NCBI RefSeq assembly: GCF_006385785.1
Contig: NZ_VFSH01000001.1
Coordinates: forward strand, 247,999 to 311,998
DNA from: Streptococcus shenyangsis
GTDB lineage: Bacteria; Bacillota; Bacilli; Lactobacillales; Streptococcaceae
Direction of reading: 5' to 3'
Length of the DNA: 64,000 nt
This document shows positions 48,048-58,860 of the stretch, piece by piece. Numbering within the stretch: the first letter of the stretch is position 1; every line of letters starts with the position of its first letter. A model generated the notes under the pieces. It was not told where the DNA came from, made no database searches, and saw only the letters and a list, made by a program, of their open reading frames with translations. The translations under genes and the position numbers were made by a program.

Positions 48048-48140
48048 TGTGGATAACTTTCGCTTTTTTATCTTTTTTATCCACATTTTTTAAACAAGGC
48101 AAAAAACTTGGTATGCCTTACTTTTAGTCTGTTTTCCACA
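48048..48140. other. oriC: DnaA boxes between dnaA and dnaN
   Basis: TGTGGATAA (48048-48056, reverse), perfect TTATCCACA (48077-48085) and TTTTCCACA (48132-48140), followed by very AT-rich DNA up to the dnaN ribosome site. The likely unwinding segment is here, by analogy with other Firmicutes. Confidence 0.85.
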
Positions 48141-48202
48141 GATTTCACAGACTCTATTATTACTATTATCCTTCTAATACTAAAATAAATAAAGGAGAAT
48201 CC

Positions 48203-49339
48203 ATGATTCATTTTTCAATTAATAAAAATTTATTTCTACAAGCATTAAATACTACTAAGAGAGCTATTAGTTCTAAAAATGCCATTCCTATTTTATCAAC
48301 CGTAAAAATTGACGTGACCAATGAAGGTGTTACTTTAATTGGTTCAAATGGTCAAATTTCAATTGAAAATTTTATTTCTCAAAAAAATGAAGATGCTGGT
48401 TTGTTAATTACTTCTTTAGGTTCTATCCTTCTTGAAGCTTCTTTCTTCATCAATGTGGTATCTAGTCTACCTGATGTGACTCTTGATTTTAAAGAAATTG
48501 AACAAAATCAAATTGTTTTAACCAGTGGAAAATCAGAAATTACCCTAAAAGGAAAAGATAGCGAACAGTACCCACGAATCCAAGAAATTTCAGCAAGCAC
48601 TCCTTTGGTTCTTGAAACAAAATTACTCAAGAAAATTATCAATGAAACAGCCTTTGCTGCAAGTACACAAGAGAGTCGTCCAATTTTGACAGGTGTTCAT
48701 TTTGTATTGAGTCAACACAAAGAGTTAAAAACAGTTGCAACAGACTCTCATCGTCTAAGTCAGAAAAAATTAACGCTTGAGAAAAATAGTGATGATTTTG
48801 ATGTTGTCATTCCTAGCCGTTCTCTACGCGAATTTTCAGCGGTATTTACAGATGATATCGAAACTGTAGAGATTTTCTTTGCCAATAATCAAATTCTCTT
48901 TAGAAGCGAAAATATTAGCTTCTATACTCGTCTCCTAGAAGGAAACTATCCTGATACAGATCGCTTGATTCCAACAGACTTTAACACTACTATTACTTTT
49001 GATGTTGTAAACTTACGCCAGTCAATGGAACGTGCTCGTCTTTTATCAAGTGCGACTCAAAATGGTACTGTGAAACTTGAAATAAAAGATGGGGTTGTTA
49101 GCGCCCATGTTCACTCTCCAGAAGTTGGTAAAGTAAACGAAGAAATCGATACTGATCAGGTGACTGGTGAAGATTTGACCATTAGTTTCAATCCAACTTA
49201 CTTGATTGATTCTCTTAAAGCTTTAAATAGCGAAAAGGTGACCATTAGCTTTATCTCAGCTGTTCGTCCATTTACTCTTGTGCCAGCAGACACTGATGAG
49301 GACTTCATGCAGCTTATTACACCAGTTCGTACAAATTAA
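48203..49339 (+). CDS. dnaN: DNA polymerase III beta sliding clamp
   Basis: 378 residues, three repeated clamp domains (ISKNAIPILSTVKI, RPILTGVHFVLS, conserved C-terminal VTISFISAVRPFTLVP). It tethers polymerase to DNA. Standard position after dnaA, with a good AAGGAG site. Confidence 0.97.
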   Translation: MIHFSINKNLFLQALNTTKRAISSKNAIPILSTVKIDVTNEGVTLIGSNGQISIENFISQKNEDAGLLITSLGSILLEASFFINVVSSLPDVTLDFKEIEQNQIVLTSGKSEITLKGKDSEQYPRIQEISASTPLVLETKLLKKIINETAFAASTQESRPILTGVHFVLSQHKELKTVATDSHRLSQKKLTLEKNSDDFDVVIPSRSLREFSAVFTDDIETVEIFFANNQILFRSENISFYTRLLEGNYPDTDRLIPTDFNTTITFDVVNLRQSMERARLLSSATQNGTVKLEIKDGVVSAHVHSPEVGKVNEEIDTDQVTGEDLTISFNPTYLIDSLKALNSEKVTISFISAVRPFTLVPADTDEDFMQLITPVRTN

Positions 49340-49342
49340 GTG

Positions 49343-49371
49343 AAAGAGGTTGAGCCTAGCTCGCCTCTTTT
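49343..49371 (+). terminator. Terminator of dnaA-dnaN
   Basis: AAAGAGG and CCTCTTT arms with an inner GAGC/GCTC pair, followed by TTTT. Confidence 0.75.
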
Positions 49372-49404
49372 ATGATATAATCAAAAAAGAAAAAGGAGAG
49401 TAGT

Positions 49405-49599
49405 ATGTATCAAGTTGGAAATTTTGTTGAAATGAAAAAACCACATGCTTGCACAATCAAGTCAACAGGAAAAAAAGCTAATCGTTGGGAAATTACACGT
49501 GTAGGGGCAGATATCAAAATCAAATGTAGTAATTGTGACCATGTTGTCATGATGGGACGCTATGATTTTGATCGAAAAATGAATAAAATTATTGACTGA
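49405..49599 (+). CDS. DUF951 small zinc-binding-like protein
   Basis: 64 residues (pneumococcal SP_0003-like). Conserved DUF951 pattern VEMKKPHACTIKSTGKKANRWEI and a Cys pair IKCSNCDHVV, which suggests metal or nucleic-acid binding. Function unknown. It sits between dnaN and ychF in most streptococci, with its own AAAGGAGAG ribosome site. Confidence 0.85.
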   Translation: MYQVGNFVEMKKPHACTIKSTGKKANRWEITRVGADIKIKCSNCDHVVMMGRYDFDRKMNKIID

Positions 49600-49683
49600 G
49601 AACCCTTAGTTAGAGAGTTAGCAAGTTTTCCCTTTTTGTGTTATAATATTAGGGATTGAAATGAAAACGGAGAATGAGAAAAT

Positions 49684-50799
49684 ATGGCTTTAACAGCAGG
49701 TATCGTTGGTTTGCCAAACGTTGGTAAATCAACACTATTTAATGCAATTACAAAAGCAAGAGCAGAGGCTGCAAACTATCCATTTGCGACGATTGATCCA
49801 AACGTTGGAATGGTTGAGGTTCCAGATGAACGCCTACAAAAACTAACGGAAATGATCACTCCTAAAAAGACAGTTCCAACAACATTTGAATTTACAGATA
49901 TCGCAGGAATTGTAAAAGGAGCTTCAAAAGGAGAAGGGCTAGGGAATAAATTCTTGGCTAATATCCGTGAAGTAGACGCGATTGTTCACGTAGTTCGTGC
50001 TTTTGATGATGAAAATGTTATGCGCGAGCAAGGACGTGAAGATGCCTTTGTGGATCCACTTGCAGATATTGACACCATTAACCTGGAATTGATTCTTGCT
50101 GACTTAGAATCAGTCAATAAACGTTATGCGCGTGTAGAAAAGATGGCACGCACGCAAAAAGATAAAGAATCTGTGGAAGAATTTAATGTTCTTCAAAAGA
50201 TTAAACCAGTCCTAGAAGATGGAAAATCAGCTCGCACCATCGAATTTACAGATGAAGAACAAAAAGTTGTCAAAGGTCTCTTCCTGTTGACAACTAAACC
50301 AGTTCTTTATGTTGCTAATGTCGATGAGGATGTAGTTTCAGATCCAGATTCTATCGACTATGTCAAACAAATTCGTGAATTCGCAGCGACAGAAAATGCA
50401 GAGGTAGTAGTCATTTCAGCGCGTGCTGAAGAAGAAATTTCTGAATTGGACGATGAAGATAAAAAAGAGTTTCTTGAAGCCATTGGTTTGACAGAATCAG
50501 GCGTTGACAAGTTGACTCGTGCAGCTTACCACTTGCTTGGATTGGGAACTTATTTTACAGCTGGTGAAAAAGAAGTTCGTGCTTGGACTTTCAAACGTGG
50601 TATGAAGGCTCCTCAAGCAGCTGGTATTATCCATTCAGACTTTGAAAAAGGATTTATTCGTGCGGTAACCATGTCATATGAGGATCTAGTGAAATACGGA
50701 TCTGAAAAGGCCGTAAAAGAAGCTGGACGTTTGCGTGAAGAAGGTAAAGAATATATCGTCCAAGACGGCGATATCATGGAATTCCGCTTTAACGTTTAA
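49684..50799 (+). CDS. ychF: YchF/OLA1 family ATPase
   Basis: 371 residues. G1 [13 protein letters not shown]; the switch I-type pattern [15 protein letters not shown]4-like NVDED in place of NKxD, which explains ATP preference; C-terminal TGS domain ([17 protein letters not shown]). Ribosome-associated and linked to stress responses. Confidence 0.96.
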   Translation: MALTAGIVGLPNVGKSTLFNAITKARAEAANYPFATIDPNVGMVEVPDERLQKLTEMITPKKTVPTTFEFTDIAGIVKGASKGEGLGNKFLANIREVDAIVHVVRAFDDENVMREQGREDAFVDPLADIDTINLELILADLESVNKRYARVEKMARTQKDKESVEEFNVLQKIKPVLEDGKSARTIEFTDEEQKVVKGLFLLTTKPVLYVANVDEDVVSDPDSIDYVKQIREFAATENAEVVVISARAEEEISELDDEDKKEFLEAIGLTESGVDKLTRAAYHLLGLGTYFTAGEKEVRAWTFKRGMKAPQAAGIIHSDFEKGFIRAVTMSYEDLVKYGSEKAVKEAGRLREEGKEYIVQDGDIMEFRFNV

Positions 50800-50824
50800 T
50801 CAGTATTTAAAATAATGTCAATTA

Positions 50825-50850
50825 GGTTGGAAAAAAATTCCAACCCTTTT
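50825..50850 (+). terminator. Hairpin terminator between ychF and pth
   Basis: GGTTGGAA/TTCCAACC around AAAAA, followed by CTTTT. Its position only about 20 bases before pth suggests the pth-mfd block has its own promoter or read-through. Confidence 0.8.
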
Positions 50851-50871
50851 GACTTTTGAAAGGAAATATAA

Positions 50872-51441
50872 ATGACAAAATTACTTGTAGGATTGGGAAA
50901 TCCAGGAGATAAATATTTTGAAACTAAACATAATGTTGGCTTTATGCTGATTGACCAACTAGCAAAAAAACAGAATGTTAGCTTTACACATGATAAGATA
51001 TTTCAAGCTGAACTAGCATCCTTTTTCCTAAATGGAGAAAAAATTTATCTGGTTAAACCAATGACCTTTATGAATGAAAGTGGAAAAGCGGTTCATGCTT
51101 TATTGACTTACTATGGTTTGGATATTGAAGATTTACTCGTCATTTACGACGACCTTGATATGGAAGTTGGGAAAATTCGTTTAAGAGCAAAAGGATCAGC
51201 AGGTGGTCATAATGGTATCAAGTCTATTATTCAACATATAGGGACTCAGGCCTTTAATCGTGTTAAGGTTGGAATTGGAAGACCCAAAAACGGCATGTCA
51301 GTTGTTAATCATGTTTTAAGTAAGTTTGACAAGGATGATTATATCGGTATTTTACAGTCTATTGACAAAGTTGACGATGCTGTAAATTATTATTTACAAG
51401 AGAAAAACTTTGAAAAAATGATGCAGAGGTATAACGGATAA
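50872..51441 (+). CDS. pth: Peptidyl-tRNA hydrolase
   Basis: 189 residues. Active site region [19 protein letters not shown] with catalytic His20 and Asp ([26 protein letters not shown]). Releases peptides from drop-off peptidyl-tRNA. Ends directly at the mfd start. Confidence 0.97.
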   Translation: MTKLLVGLGNPGDKYFETKHNVGFMLIDQLAKKQNVSFTHDKIFQAELASFFLNGEKIYLVKPMTFMNESGKAVHALLTYYGLDIEDLLVIYDDLDMEVGKIRLRAKGSAGGHNGIKSIIQHIGTQAFNRVKVGIGRPKNGMSVVNHVLSKFDKDDYIGILQSIDKVDDAVNYYLQEKNFEKMMQRYNG

Positions 51442-54400
51442 ATGGTGACCTTATTAGAGTTGTTCTCAGAAAATGATCAGATCAAAAAATGGCATCAAAA
51501 TCTGATAGAGAAAAAAAGACAATTAATGTTAGGTTTGTCAACTTCTACAAAAGCTTTAGCCATCGCTAGTAGTTTGAAGAAAGAAGATAAGATTGTTTTA
51601 TTGACATCAACTTATGGAGAAGCAGAAGGGATTATTAGTGATCTTATTTCTATCTTAGGTGAGGAATTTGTCTATCCATTTTTGGTAGATGATTCACCTA
51701 TGGTCGAGTTTTTAATGTCTTCACAAGAAAAAATTATCTCACGGGTTGAAGCTTTGCGTTTTTTGAGTGATCCGTCTAAGAAAGGGATCTTAGTTTGTAA
51801 TATTGCAGCAAGTCGACTGATTTTACCCTCTTCAACTGTATTTAAAGAAAGTATTATAAAAATTGTAGTTGGTGAAGAATATGACCAACATGCGCTTATC
51901 CATCAGTTAAAGGAAATTGGTTATCGAAAGGTTACACAAGTACAAACTCAAGGAGAATTTAGTCTTCGAGGAGATATTTTAGATATTTTTGAAATATCTC
52001 AGTTAGAACCTTGCCGAATTGAGTTTTTTGGTGATGAGGTAGATGGAATTCGTACTTTTGAAGTCGAAACACAATTATCGAAAGAAAATCAGTCAGAACT
52101 CATCATCTTTCCAGCTAGTGATATTCTCATAAGAGAAGAAGATTATCAACGAGGTCAGTTGACTTTAGAAAAACAAATTTTGAAGACTCTATCGCCGATT
52201 CTGAAATCTTATCTAGAAGAAATTCTTTCAAGTTTTCATCAAAAACAAAGTCATGCAGATTCTAGGAAATTTTTATCTTTGTGTTATGAGAAATCATGTA
52301 CTGTATTTGATTATATTGAAAAAGACATACCAATATTCTTTGATGATTATCAGAAATTGATGAATCAGTATGAAGTCTTTGAAAGAGAATTAGCACAATA
52401 CTTTACAGAAGAATTACAGAGCAGTAAAGCATTTTCTGAGATGCAGTATTTTGCAGATACAGAGCAACTCTATAAAAAACAGAGTCCGGTTACCTTTTTC
52501 TCTAATATACAAAAGGGGTTAGGAAATCTCAAGTTTGACCAAATTTATCAATTTAATCAATATCCCATGCAGGAGTTTTTCAATCAATTTTCTTTTCTAA
52601 AAGAAGAAGTTGAACGATACAAAAAAATGGATTATACTATTATCCTACAGTCTAGCAATTCAATGGGAAGTAAAACATTGGAGGATGTTTTAGAGGAATA
52701 CCAGATTAAATTAGATTCCAGAGATAAGTCAAGTATTTGTAAAGAATCTGTAAACTTAATCGAGGGAAATCTCAGACATGGTTTTCATTTTGTAGATGAA
52801 AAGATTTTATTTATTACTGAACATGAGATTTTTCAAAAGAAATTGAAACGTCGTTTTCGAAGACAACATGTTTCAAACGCAGAGAGATTAAAAGATTACA
52901 ATGAACTTGAAAGAGGGGACTACGTTGTTCACCATATTCATGGGATTGGCCAATATCTAGGAATTGAAACCATTGAAATCAAAGGGATTCATCGTGATTA
53001 TGTTAGTGTTCAATACCAAAACGGGGATCAAATCTCTATCCCAGTGGAACAGATTCATCTACTTTCCAAATACGTTTCAAGTGACGGTAAAGCACCTAAA
53101 CTCAATAAATTAAATGATGGTCATTTCAAAAAAGCAAAGCAAAAAGTTAAGAACCAGGTAGAGGATATAGCTGACGATTTAATTAAACTTTATTCTGAAC
53201 GCAGACAGTTGAAGGGGTTTGCTTTCTCAGCTGATGATGAGGATCAACATGCTTTTGATGATGCCTTCCCTTATGTTGAAACGGATGATCAACTTCGTAG
53301 TGTTGAGGAAATCAAGAGAGATATGCAGGCTTCTCAACCAATGGATAGACTTTTAGTTGGGGATGTTGGTTTTGGAAAGACTGAAGTTGCTATGCGTGCA
53401 GCCTTTAAGGCAGTCAATGATCACAAACAAGTTGTCGTTCTAGTTCCGACGACGGTTTTAGCGCAACAGCACTATACCAATTTTAAGGAAAGATTCCAAA
53501 ATTTTGCAGTTAATATTGATGTGTTGAGTCGCTTTAGAAGTAAAAAAGAGCAGACTGAAACACTTGAAAAATTGAAAAACGGTCAAGTTGATATTTTGAT
53601 TGGAACCCATCGTGTTTTGTCAAAAGATGTTGTATTTGCTGATTTAGGATTGATGATTATTGATGAGGAACAGCGATTTGGTGTCAAGCATAAGGAAACT
53701 TTGAAAGAATTGAAGAAACAAGTGGATGTCCTAACTTTGACCGCTACTCCAATCCCTCGTACCCTCCATATGTCTATGTTGGGAATCAGAGATTTGTCTG
53801 TTATTGAAACTCCGCCGACTAATCGTTATCCAGTGCAAACCTATGTTTTGGAAAAGAATGATAGTGTCATTCGTGATGCTGTTTTGCGTGAAATGGAGCG
53901 TGGAGGTCAAGTTTACTATCTTTACAATAAAGTTGACACAATTGATCAGAAGGTTTCAGAATTACAGGAGTTGATTCCAGAAGCTTCGATTGGGTATGTT
54001 CACGGACAAATGAGTGAAATCCAGTTGGAAAATACTCTATTAGACTTTATTGAGGGACAATATGATATCTTGGTGACGACTACCATTATCGAGACAGGGG
54101 TGGACATTCCAAATGCTAATACCTTGTTTATCGAAAATGCAGACCATATGGGCTTGTCAACCTTGTATCAGTTAAGAGGAAGAGTTGGTCGTAGCAACCG
54201 CATTGCTTATGCTTATCTCATGTATCGTCCAGAAAAATCAATCAGTGAAGTTTCTGAAAAGAGATTAGAAGCTATCAAAGGATTTACAGAATTGGGCTCG
54301 GGATTTAAGATTGCTATGCGAGATCTTTCGATTCGTGGAGCAGGAAATCTTTTAGGAAAATCCCAGTCTGGTTTCATTGATTCTGTTGGTTTTGAATTGT

Positions 54401-54951
54401 ATTCGCAGTTACTAGAGGAAGCTATTGCTAGAAGAAACGGTAATGCTAACACTAACACAAGAACCAAAGGAAATGCTGAATTGATTTTACAAATTGATTC
54501 CTATATTCCTGATACTTATATTTCTGACCAAAGACATAAAATCGAAATTTACAAGAAAATTCGTCAAATTGACAACCGTGTCAATTATGAAGAGTTACAA
54601 GAGGAGTTGATAGACCGTTTTGGAGAATATCCAGACGTGGTAGCCTATCTTTTAGAGATTGGTTTGGTCAAGTCTTATTTTGACAAGGTTTTTGTTCAAC
54701 GTGTGGAAAGAAAAGAGAATAAGATTACAGTTCAATTTGAAAAAGTCACTCAACGACTGTTTTTAGCTCAAGATTATTTTAAAGCTTTATCTGCAACAAA
54801 CATAAAAGCAGCAATAGCTGAGAATAAGGGATTAATGGAAGTCGTATTTGATGTCCGAAACAAGAAGGACTATGAAATTTTAGAAGGTCTGCTCATTTTT
54901 GGAGAAAGTTTATTAGAGATAAAAGAGTCGAAGGAAGAAAATGTCATTTGA
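51442..54951 (+). CDS. mfd: Transcription-repair coupling factor
   Basis: 1169 residues. N-terminal UvrB-like region, RNA polymerase-interacting domain (ERGDYVVHHIHGIGQYLG, about 490-560), translocase motor with Walker A GDVGFGKTEVAMRA, DEEQ box (IIDEEQRFGVK) and TRG motif, and C-terminal autoinhibitory domain. It removes stalled RNA polymerase and recruits UvrA. Starts one base after the pth stop. Confidence 0.97.
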   Translation: MVTLLELFSENDQIKKWHQNLIEKKRQLMLGLSTSTKALAIASSLKKEDKIVLLTSTYGEAEGIISDLISILGEEFVYPFLVDDSPMVEFLMSSQEKIISRVEALRFLSDPSKKGILVCNIAASRLILPSSTVFKESIIKIVVGEEYDQHALIHQLKEIGYRKVTQVQTQGEFSLRGDILDIFEISQLEPCRIEFFGDEVDGIRTFEVETQLSKENQSELIIFPASDILIREEDYQRGQLTLEKQILKTLSPILKSYLEEILSSFHQKQSHADSRKFLSLCYEKSCTVFDYIEKDIPIFFDDYQKLMNQYEVFERELAQYFTEELQSSKAFSEMQYFADTEQLYKKQSPVTFFSNIQKGLGNLKFDQIYQFNQYPMQEFFNQFSFLKEEVERYKKMDYTIILQSSNSMGSKTLEDVLEEYQIKLDSRDKSSICKESVNLIEGNLRHGFHFVDEKILFITEHEIFQKKLKRRFRRQHVSNAERLKDYNELERGDYVVHHIHGIGQYLGIETIEIKGIHRDYVSVQYQNGDQISIPVEQIHLLSKYVSSDGKAPKLNKLNDGHFKKAKQKVKNQVEDIADDLIKLYSERRQLKGFAFSADDEDQHAFDDAFPYVETDDQLRSVEEIKRDMQASQPMDRLLVGDVGFGKTEVAMRAAFKAVNDHKQVVVLVPTTVLAQQHYTNFKERFQNFAVNIDVLSRFRSKKEQTETLEKLKNGQVDILIGTHRVLSKDVVFADLGLMIIDEEQRFGVKHKETLKELKKQVDVLTLTATPIPRTLHMSMLGIRDLSVIETPPTNRYPVQTYVLEKNDSVIRDAVLREMERGGQVYYLYNKVDTIDQKVSELQELIPEASIGYVHGQMSEIQLENTLLDFIEGQYDILVTTTIIETGVDIPNANTLFIENADHMGLSTLYQLRGRVGRSNRIAYAYLMYRPEKSISEVSEKRLEAIKGFTELGSGFKIAMRDLSIRGAGNLLGKSQSGFIDSVGFELYSQLLEEAIARRNGNANTNTRTKGNAELILQIDSYIPDTYISDQRHKIEIYKKIRQIDNRVNYEELQEELIDRFGEYPDVVAYLLEIGLVKSYFDKVFVQRVERKENKITVQFEKVTQRLFLAQDYFKALSATNIKAAIAENKGLMEVVFDVRNKKDYEILEGLLIFGESLLEIKESKEENVI

Positions 54952-55008
54952 TATTTTTTTTCTATAAAGTAGATAAAAATGGTACAATAATAAATTGAGG
55001 TAATAAAA

Positions 55009-55275
55009 ATGAGATTAGACAAATATTTAAAAGTATCAAGAATTATCAAGCGTCGTACAGTCGCAAAAGAAGTAGCAGATAAAGGCAGAATCAAGGTGAA
55101 TGGAATCTTGGCCAAAAGTTCAACGGATTTGAAAGTTAATGACCAAGTTGAAATTCGTTTTGGAAATAAGTTGCTACTTGTCAAAGTACTAGAGATGAAA
55201 GATAGTACAAAAAAAGAAGATGCAGCAGGCATGTATGAAATTATCAGTGAAACAAGGGTAGAAGAAAATGTCTAA
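55009..55275 (+). CDS. rqcP: S4-domain protein RqcP (YabO)
   Basis: 88 residues, an S4 domain ([22 protein letters not shown]) throughout. RqcP works with RqcH to add C-terminal Ala tails to stalled nascent chains (ribosome quality control). Overlaps divIC by 8 bases. Confidence 0.9.
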
Positions 55276-55636
55276 GAATATTGTACAATTAAACAATTCT
55301 TTTATCCAAAATGAATACCAACGTCGTCGCTACCTGATGAAAGAACGACAAAAACGGAATCGTTTTATGGGGTGGGTATTGATTTTGATTATGCTGTTAT
55401 TTATTTTGCCAACTTTTAATTTAGCGCAGAGCTATCAGCAATTACTCCAAAGACGTCAGCAATTAGCAGACTTGCAAACTCAGTATCAAACTTTGAGTGA
55501 TGAAAAGGATAAGGAGACAGCATTTGCTACCAAGTTGAAAGACGAGGATTATGCTGCCAAATATACACGAGCGAAGTACTATTATTCTAAGAATCGGGAA
55601 TCTGTTTATACGATTCCTGACTTGCTTCAAAGGTGA
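55268..55636 (+). CDS. divIC: Cell-division protein DivIC (FtsB-like)
   Basis: 122 residues. A short cytoplasmic basic N-terminus, one membrane helix ([21 protein letters not shown]), then an extracellular coiled coil ([22 protein letters not shown]). Forms a complex with FtsL and DivIB at the septum. Confidence 0.92.
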
Positions 55637-55640
55637 TAAA

Positions 55641-55763
55641 ATGGAAAATTTATTAGACGTAATTGAGCAATTTTTGAGTTTATCAGATGAAAAGCTTGAA
55701 GAGTTGGCTGATAAAAATCAATTATTGCGTTTACAAGAAGAAAAGGAAAGGAAGAATGCGTAA
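55641..55763 (+). CDS. Small acidic conserved protein between divIC and the serine hydrolase gene
   Basis: 40 residues, MENLLDVIEQFLSLSDEKLE then a charged tail ([11 protein letters not shown]). The ATG follows AAGGTG and starts 4 bases after divIC; its end overlaps the next gene by 8 bases. A matching small gene occupies this position in pneumococcus (SP_0009, recalled), which supports it. Function unknown; predicted to be a helical peptide. Confidence 0.75.
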   Translation: MENLLDVIEQFLSLSDEKLEELADKNQLLRLQEEKERKNA

Positions 55764-57024
55764 ATTCTTAATTATTTTGTTGCTACCGAGTTTTTTGACA
55801 GTTTCAAAAGTAGTTAGCACAGAAAAAGAAGTTGTCTATACTTCGAAAGAAATTTATTACCTTTCACAATCTGACTTTGGTATTTATTTTAGAGAAAAGC
55901 TAACTTCTCCTATGGTTTATGGAGAAGTTCCTGTTTATGCGAATGAAGATTTAGTTGTTGAATCTGGAAAATTAAGTCCAAAAATAAGTTTCCAAATAAC
56001 CGAGTGGCGTTTAAATAAACAAGGAATTCCAGTATTTAAGTTATCCAATCATCAATTTATTGCTGCAGACAAACGATTTTTATATGATCAGTCAGAGGTA
56101 ACTCCTACAATAAAAAAAGTATGGTTAGAATCTGATTTTAAACTGTACAATAGTCCTTATGATTTAAAAGAAGTGAAATCATCCTTATCAGCTTATTCTC
56201 AGGTATCAATCGATAAGACCATGTTTGTAGAAGGAAGAGAATTTCTACATATTGATCAGACTGGATGGGTAGCTAAAGAATCAACTTCTGAAGAAGATAA
56301 TCGGATGAGTAAAGTTCAAGAAATGTTATCTGAAAAATATCAGAAGGATTCATTCTCTATTTATGTTAAGCAACTGACTACTGGAAAAGAAGCTGGTATC
56401 AATCAAGATGAAAAGATGTATGCAGCTAGTGTTTTAAAACTCCCTTATCTTTATTATACGCAAGAAAAAATAAATGAGGGTCTTTATCAGTTAGACACGA
56501 CTGTAAAATACGTATCTGCGGTCAATGATTTTCCAGGTTCTTATAAACCAGAGGGAAGTGGTAGCCTCCCTAAAAAAGAGGATAATAAAGAGTATTCTCT
56601 CAAGGACTTAATAACGAAAGTATCTAAAGAATCGGACAATGTAGCTCATAACATATTGGGATATTACATTTCAAACCAATCTGATGCCACATTCAAATCC
56701 AAGATGTCTGCTATTATGGGAGATGATTGGGATTCAAAAGAAAAATTGATTTCTTCCAAGATGGCCGGGAAGGTCATGGAAGCTATTTATAATCAAAATG
56801 GATTTGTGCTAGAGTCTTTGACTAAAACAGATTTTGATAATCAGCGAATTGCCAAAGGTGTTTCTGTGAAGGTAGCTCATAAAATTGGGGATGCGGACGA
56901 ATTTAAGCATGATACGGGTGTTGTCTACGCAGATTCTCCATTTATTCTTTCTATTTTCACTAAGAATTCTGATTATGATACAATTTCTCAGATATCCAAG
57001 GATGTTTATGAGGTTCTAAAATGA
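55756..57024 (+). CDS. Exported beta-lactamase-like serine hydrolase
   Basis: 422 residues from ATG 55756 (GGAAAGGAAG before it). Signal peptide ([21 protein letters not shown]), SH3-like wall-binding region (about 25-190) and a penicillin-binding fold with SxxK ([11 protein letters not shown]), SDN (KESDNVAHN) and a KIG in place of KTG. Might be a peptidase or carboxypeptidase acting on the cell wall; no evidence for antibiotic hydrolysis. Its stop overlaps tilS by 4 bases. Confidence 0.85.
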   Translation: MRKFLIILLLPSFLTVSKVVSTEKEVVYTSKEIYYLSQSDFGIYFREKLTSPMVYGEVPVYANEDLVVESGKLSPKISFQITEWRLNKQGIPVFKLSNHQFIAADKRFLYDQSEVTPTIKKVWLESDFKLYNSPYDLKEVKSSLSAYSQVSIDKTMFVEGREFLHIDQTGWVAKESTSEEDNRMSKVQEMLSEKYQKDSFSIYVKQLTTGKEAGINQDEKMYAASVLKLPYLYYTQEKINEGLYQLDTTVKYVSAVNDFPGSYKPEGSGSLPKKEDNKEYSLKDLITKVSKESDNVAHNILGYYISNQSDATFKSKMSAIMGDDWDSKEKLISSKMAGKVMEAIYNQNGFVLESLTKTDFDNQRIAKGVSVKVAHKIGDADEFKHDTGVVYADSPFILSIFTKNSDYDTISQISKDVYEVLK

Positions 57025-58298
57025 GGGAACAAGATTTTTTAAATCATTTTCTCAAGAAGGGATATTTCAAAAAGCATACTAAGGTGGTGCTAGCTCTTTC
57101 TGGTGGGTTAGATTCTATGTTTCTATTTAAGGTATTATCTACTTATCAAAAAGAGTTAGAAATCGAACTGATTTTAGCCCATGTTAATCATAAGCAGAGA
57201 GTAGAATCAGATTGGGAAGAACAGGAATTAAGGAAGTTGGCTGCTGAATCAGAGCTTCCTATTTATATCAGCAATTTTTCAGGAGAATTTTCAGAAGCGC
57301 GTGCTCGACATTTTCGTTATGATTTTTTTAAAGAGGTCATGAAAAAGACAGGTGCGACAGCTTTAGTCACTGCCCACCATGCTGATGACCAGGTGGAAAC
57401 GATTTTGATGCGTTTGATTCGAGGTACTCGTTTGCGCTATCTATCAGGAATTAAGGAGAAGCAAGTAGTAGGAGAGATAGAAATCATTCGGCCCTTATTG
57501 CATTTTCAGAAAAAAGACTTTCCATCAATTTTTCACTTTGAAGATGCATCAAATAAGGAAAATCATTATTTTCGAAATCGTATTCGAAACTTTTATTTAC
57601 CAGAATTAGAAAAAGAAAATCCTCGATTTAGAGATGCAATCTTAAGTATAGGAAATGAAATTTTAGATTATGACTTAGCCATAGCTGAATTATCTAGCAA
57701 TATTGATGTGGAAGATTTACAGCAGTTATTTTCTTATTCTGAGCCAACACAAAAAGTTTTACTTCAAATTTATCTGAATCGTTTTCCAGATTTGAATCTT
57801 ACAAAAGCTCAGTTTGAAGAAGTTCGGCAAATTTTAAAGACTAAAAGCCAGTATCGTCATCCACTTAAAAATGGTTATGAATTAGTAAAAGAGTATCAAC
57901 AGTTTCGGATTTGTAAAATCAGTCCTCAGTCTGATGAAAAGGAAGATGAACTTGTGTTACACTATCAAAATCAGGTATTTTATCAAGGATGCATATTTTC
58001 CTTTGGAATTCCTTTAGAAGGTGAATCAATTCAACAAATACCTGTTTCACGGGAAACATCCATACACATTCGTCATCGAAAAACAGGAGATTTTCTGATT
58101 CAAAATGGGCATAGAAAAAAACTCAGACGTCTATTTATCGATTTGAAAATCCCTATGGAAAAACGAAAATCTGCTCTAATTATTGAGCAATTTGGTGAAA
58201 TTGTCTCAATTTTGGGAATTGCGACCAGTAATTTGAGTAAAAACACGAAAAATGATATAATGAACACTGTACTTTATATAGAAAAAATAGATAGGTAA
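57021..58298 (+). CDS. tilS: tRNA(Ile)-lysidine synthetase
   Basis: 425 residues. PP-loop SGGLDS ([13 protein letters not shown]) and conserved [28 protein letters not shown]-terminal TilS substrate domain. It modifies the CAU anticodon of tRNA-Ile, which is essential. Contains a parS-like site near its end. Confidence 0.96.
   Translation: MREQDFLNHFLKKGYFKKHTKVVLALSGGLDSMFLFKVLSTYQKELEIELILAHVNHKQRVESDWEEQELRKLAAESELPIYISNFSGEFSEARARHFRYDFFKEVMKKTGATALVTAHHADDQVETILMRLIRGTRLRYLSGIKEKQVVGEIEIIRPLLHFQKKDFPSIFHFEDASNKENHYFRNRIRNFYLPELEKENPRFRDAILSIGNEILDYDLAIAELSSNIDVEDLQQLFSYSEPTQKVLLQIYLNRFPDLNLTKAQFEEVRQILKTKSQYRHPLKNGYELVKEYQQFRICKISPQSDEKEDELVLHYQNQVFYQGCIFSFGIPLEGESIQQIPVSRETSIHIRHRKTGDFLIQNGHRKKLRRLFIDLKIPMEKRKSALIIEQFGEIVSILGIATSNLSKNTKNDIMNTVLYIEKIDR
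58043..58058. other. parS-like site 3 (inside tilS)
   Basis: TGTTTCACGGGAAACA differs from canonical parS at one base (G for T in the centre). Confidence 0.85.
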
Positions 58299-58302
58299 AA
58301 AA

Positions 58303-58845
58303 ATGTTAGAAAACGATATTAAAAAAATTCTCGTTTCACACGATGAAATTACAGAAGCTGCTAAAAAATTAGGTGCCCAACTAACTAAAGATTATGCAGG
58401 AAAAAATCCGATTTTAATTGGGATTTTAAAAGGATCTATCCCTTTTATGGCTGAATTGGTTAAACAGATTGATACACATATTGAAATGGACTTCATGATG
58501 GTTTCTAGCTACCATGGTGGAACAGCAAGTAGTGGTGTTATCAATATTAAACAAGATGTGACTCAGGATATCAAAGGAAGACATGTTCTGTTTGTAGAAG
58601 ATATTATTGATACAGGTCAAACTTTGAAGAGTTTAAGAGATATGTTTAAAGCAAGAGAGGCTGCTTCTGTTAAAATTGCAACCTTGTTGGATAAACCAGA
58701 AGGACGTGTTGTAGAAATTGAGGCAGACTATACCTGCTTTACTATCCCAAATGAGTTTGTAGTAGGTTATGGTTTAGACTACAAAGAAAACTATCGTAAC
58801 CTTCCTTATGTTGGAGTATTGAAAGAAGAAGTATATTCAAATTAG
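58303..58845 (+). CDS. hpt: Hypoxanthine-guanine phosphoribosyltransferase
   Basis: 180 residues with PRPP-binding motif [14 protein letters not shown] and the flexible loop [10 protein letters not shown]. Salvages hypoxanthine and guanine. The tilS-hpt-ftsH order is conserved in Firmicutes. Confidence 0.97.
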   Translation: MLENDIKKILVSHDEITEAAKKLGAQLTKDYAGKNPILIGILKGSIPFMAELVKQIDTHIEMDFMMVSSYHGGTASSGVINIKQDVTQDIKGRHVLFVEDIIDTGQTLKSLRDMFKAREAASVKIATLLDKPEGRVVEIEADYTCFTIPNEFVVGYGLDYKENYRNLPYVGVLKEEVYSN

Positions 58846-58860
58846 AAAGAACAATTTTTA

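Noticed and set aside
54870..55232. 120-residue minus-strand frame over the mfd/rqcP junction
   Set aside because: Overlaps two genuine plus-strand genes and shows no family features.
55756..57024. Beta-lactam resistance gene
   Set aside because: It has the fold and SxxK/SDN motifs but is an exported protein with an SH3-like region found in all relatives at this place; resistance is not implied.
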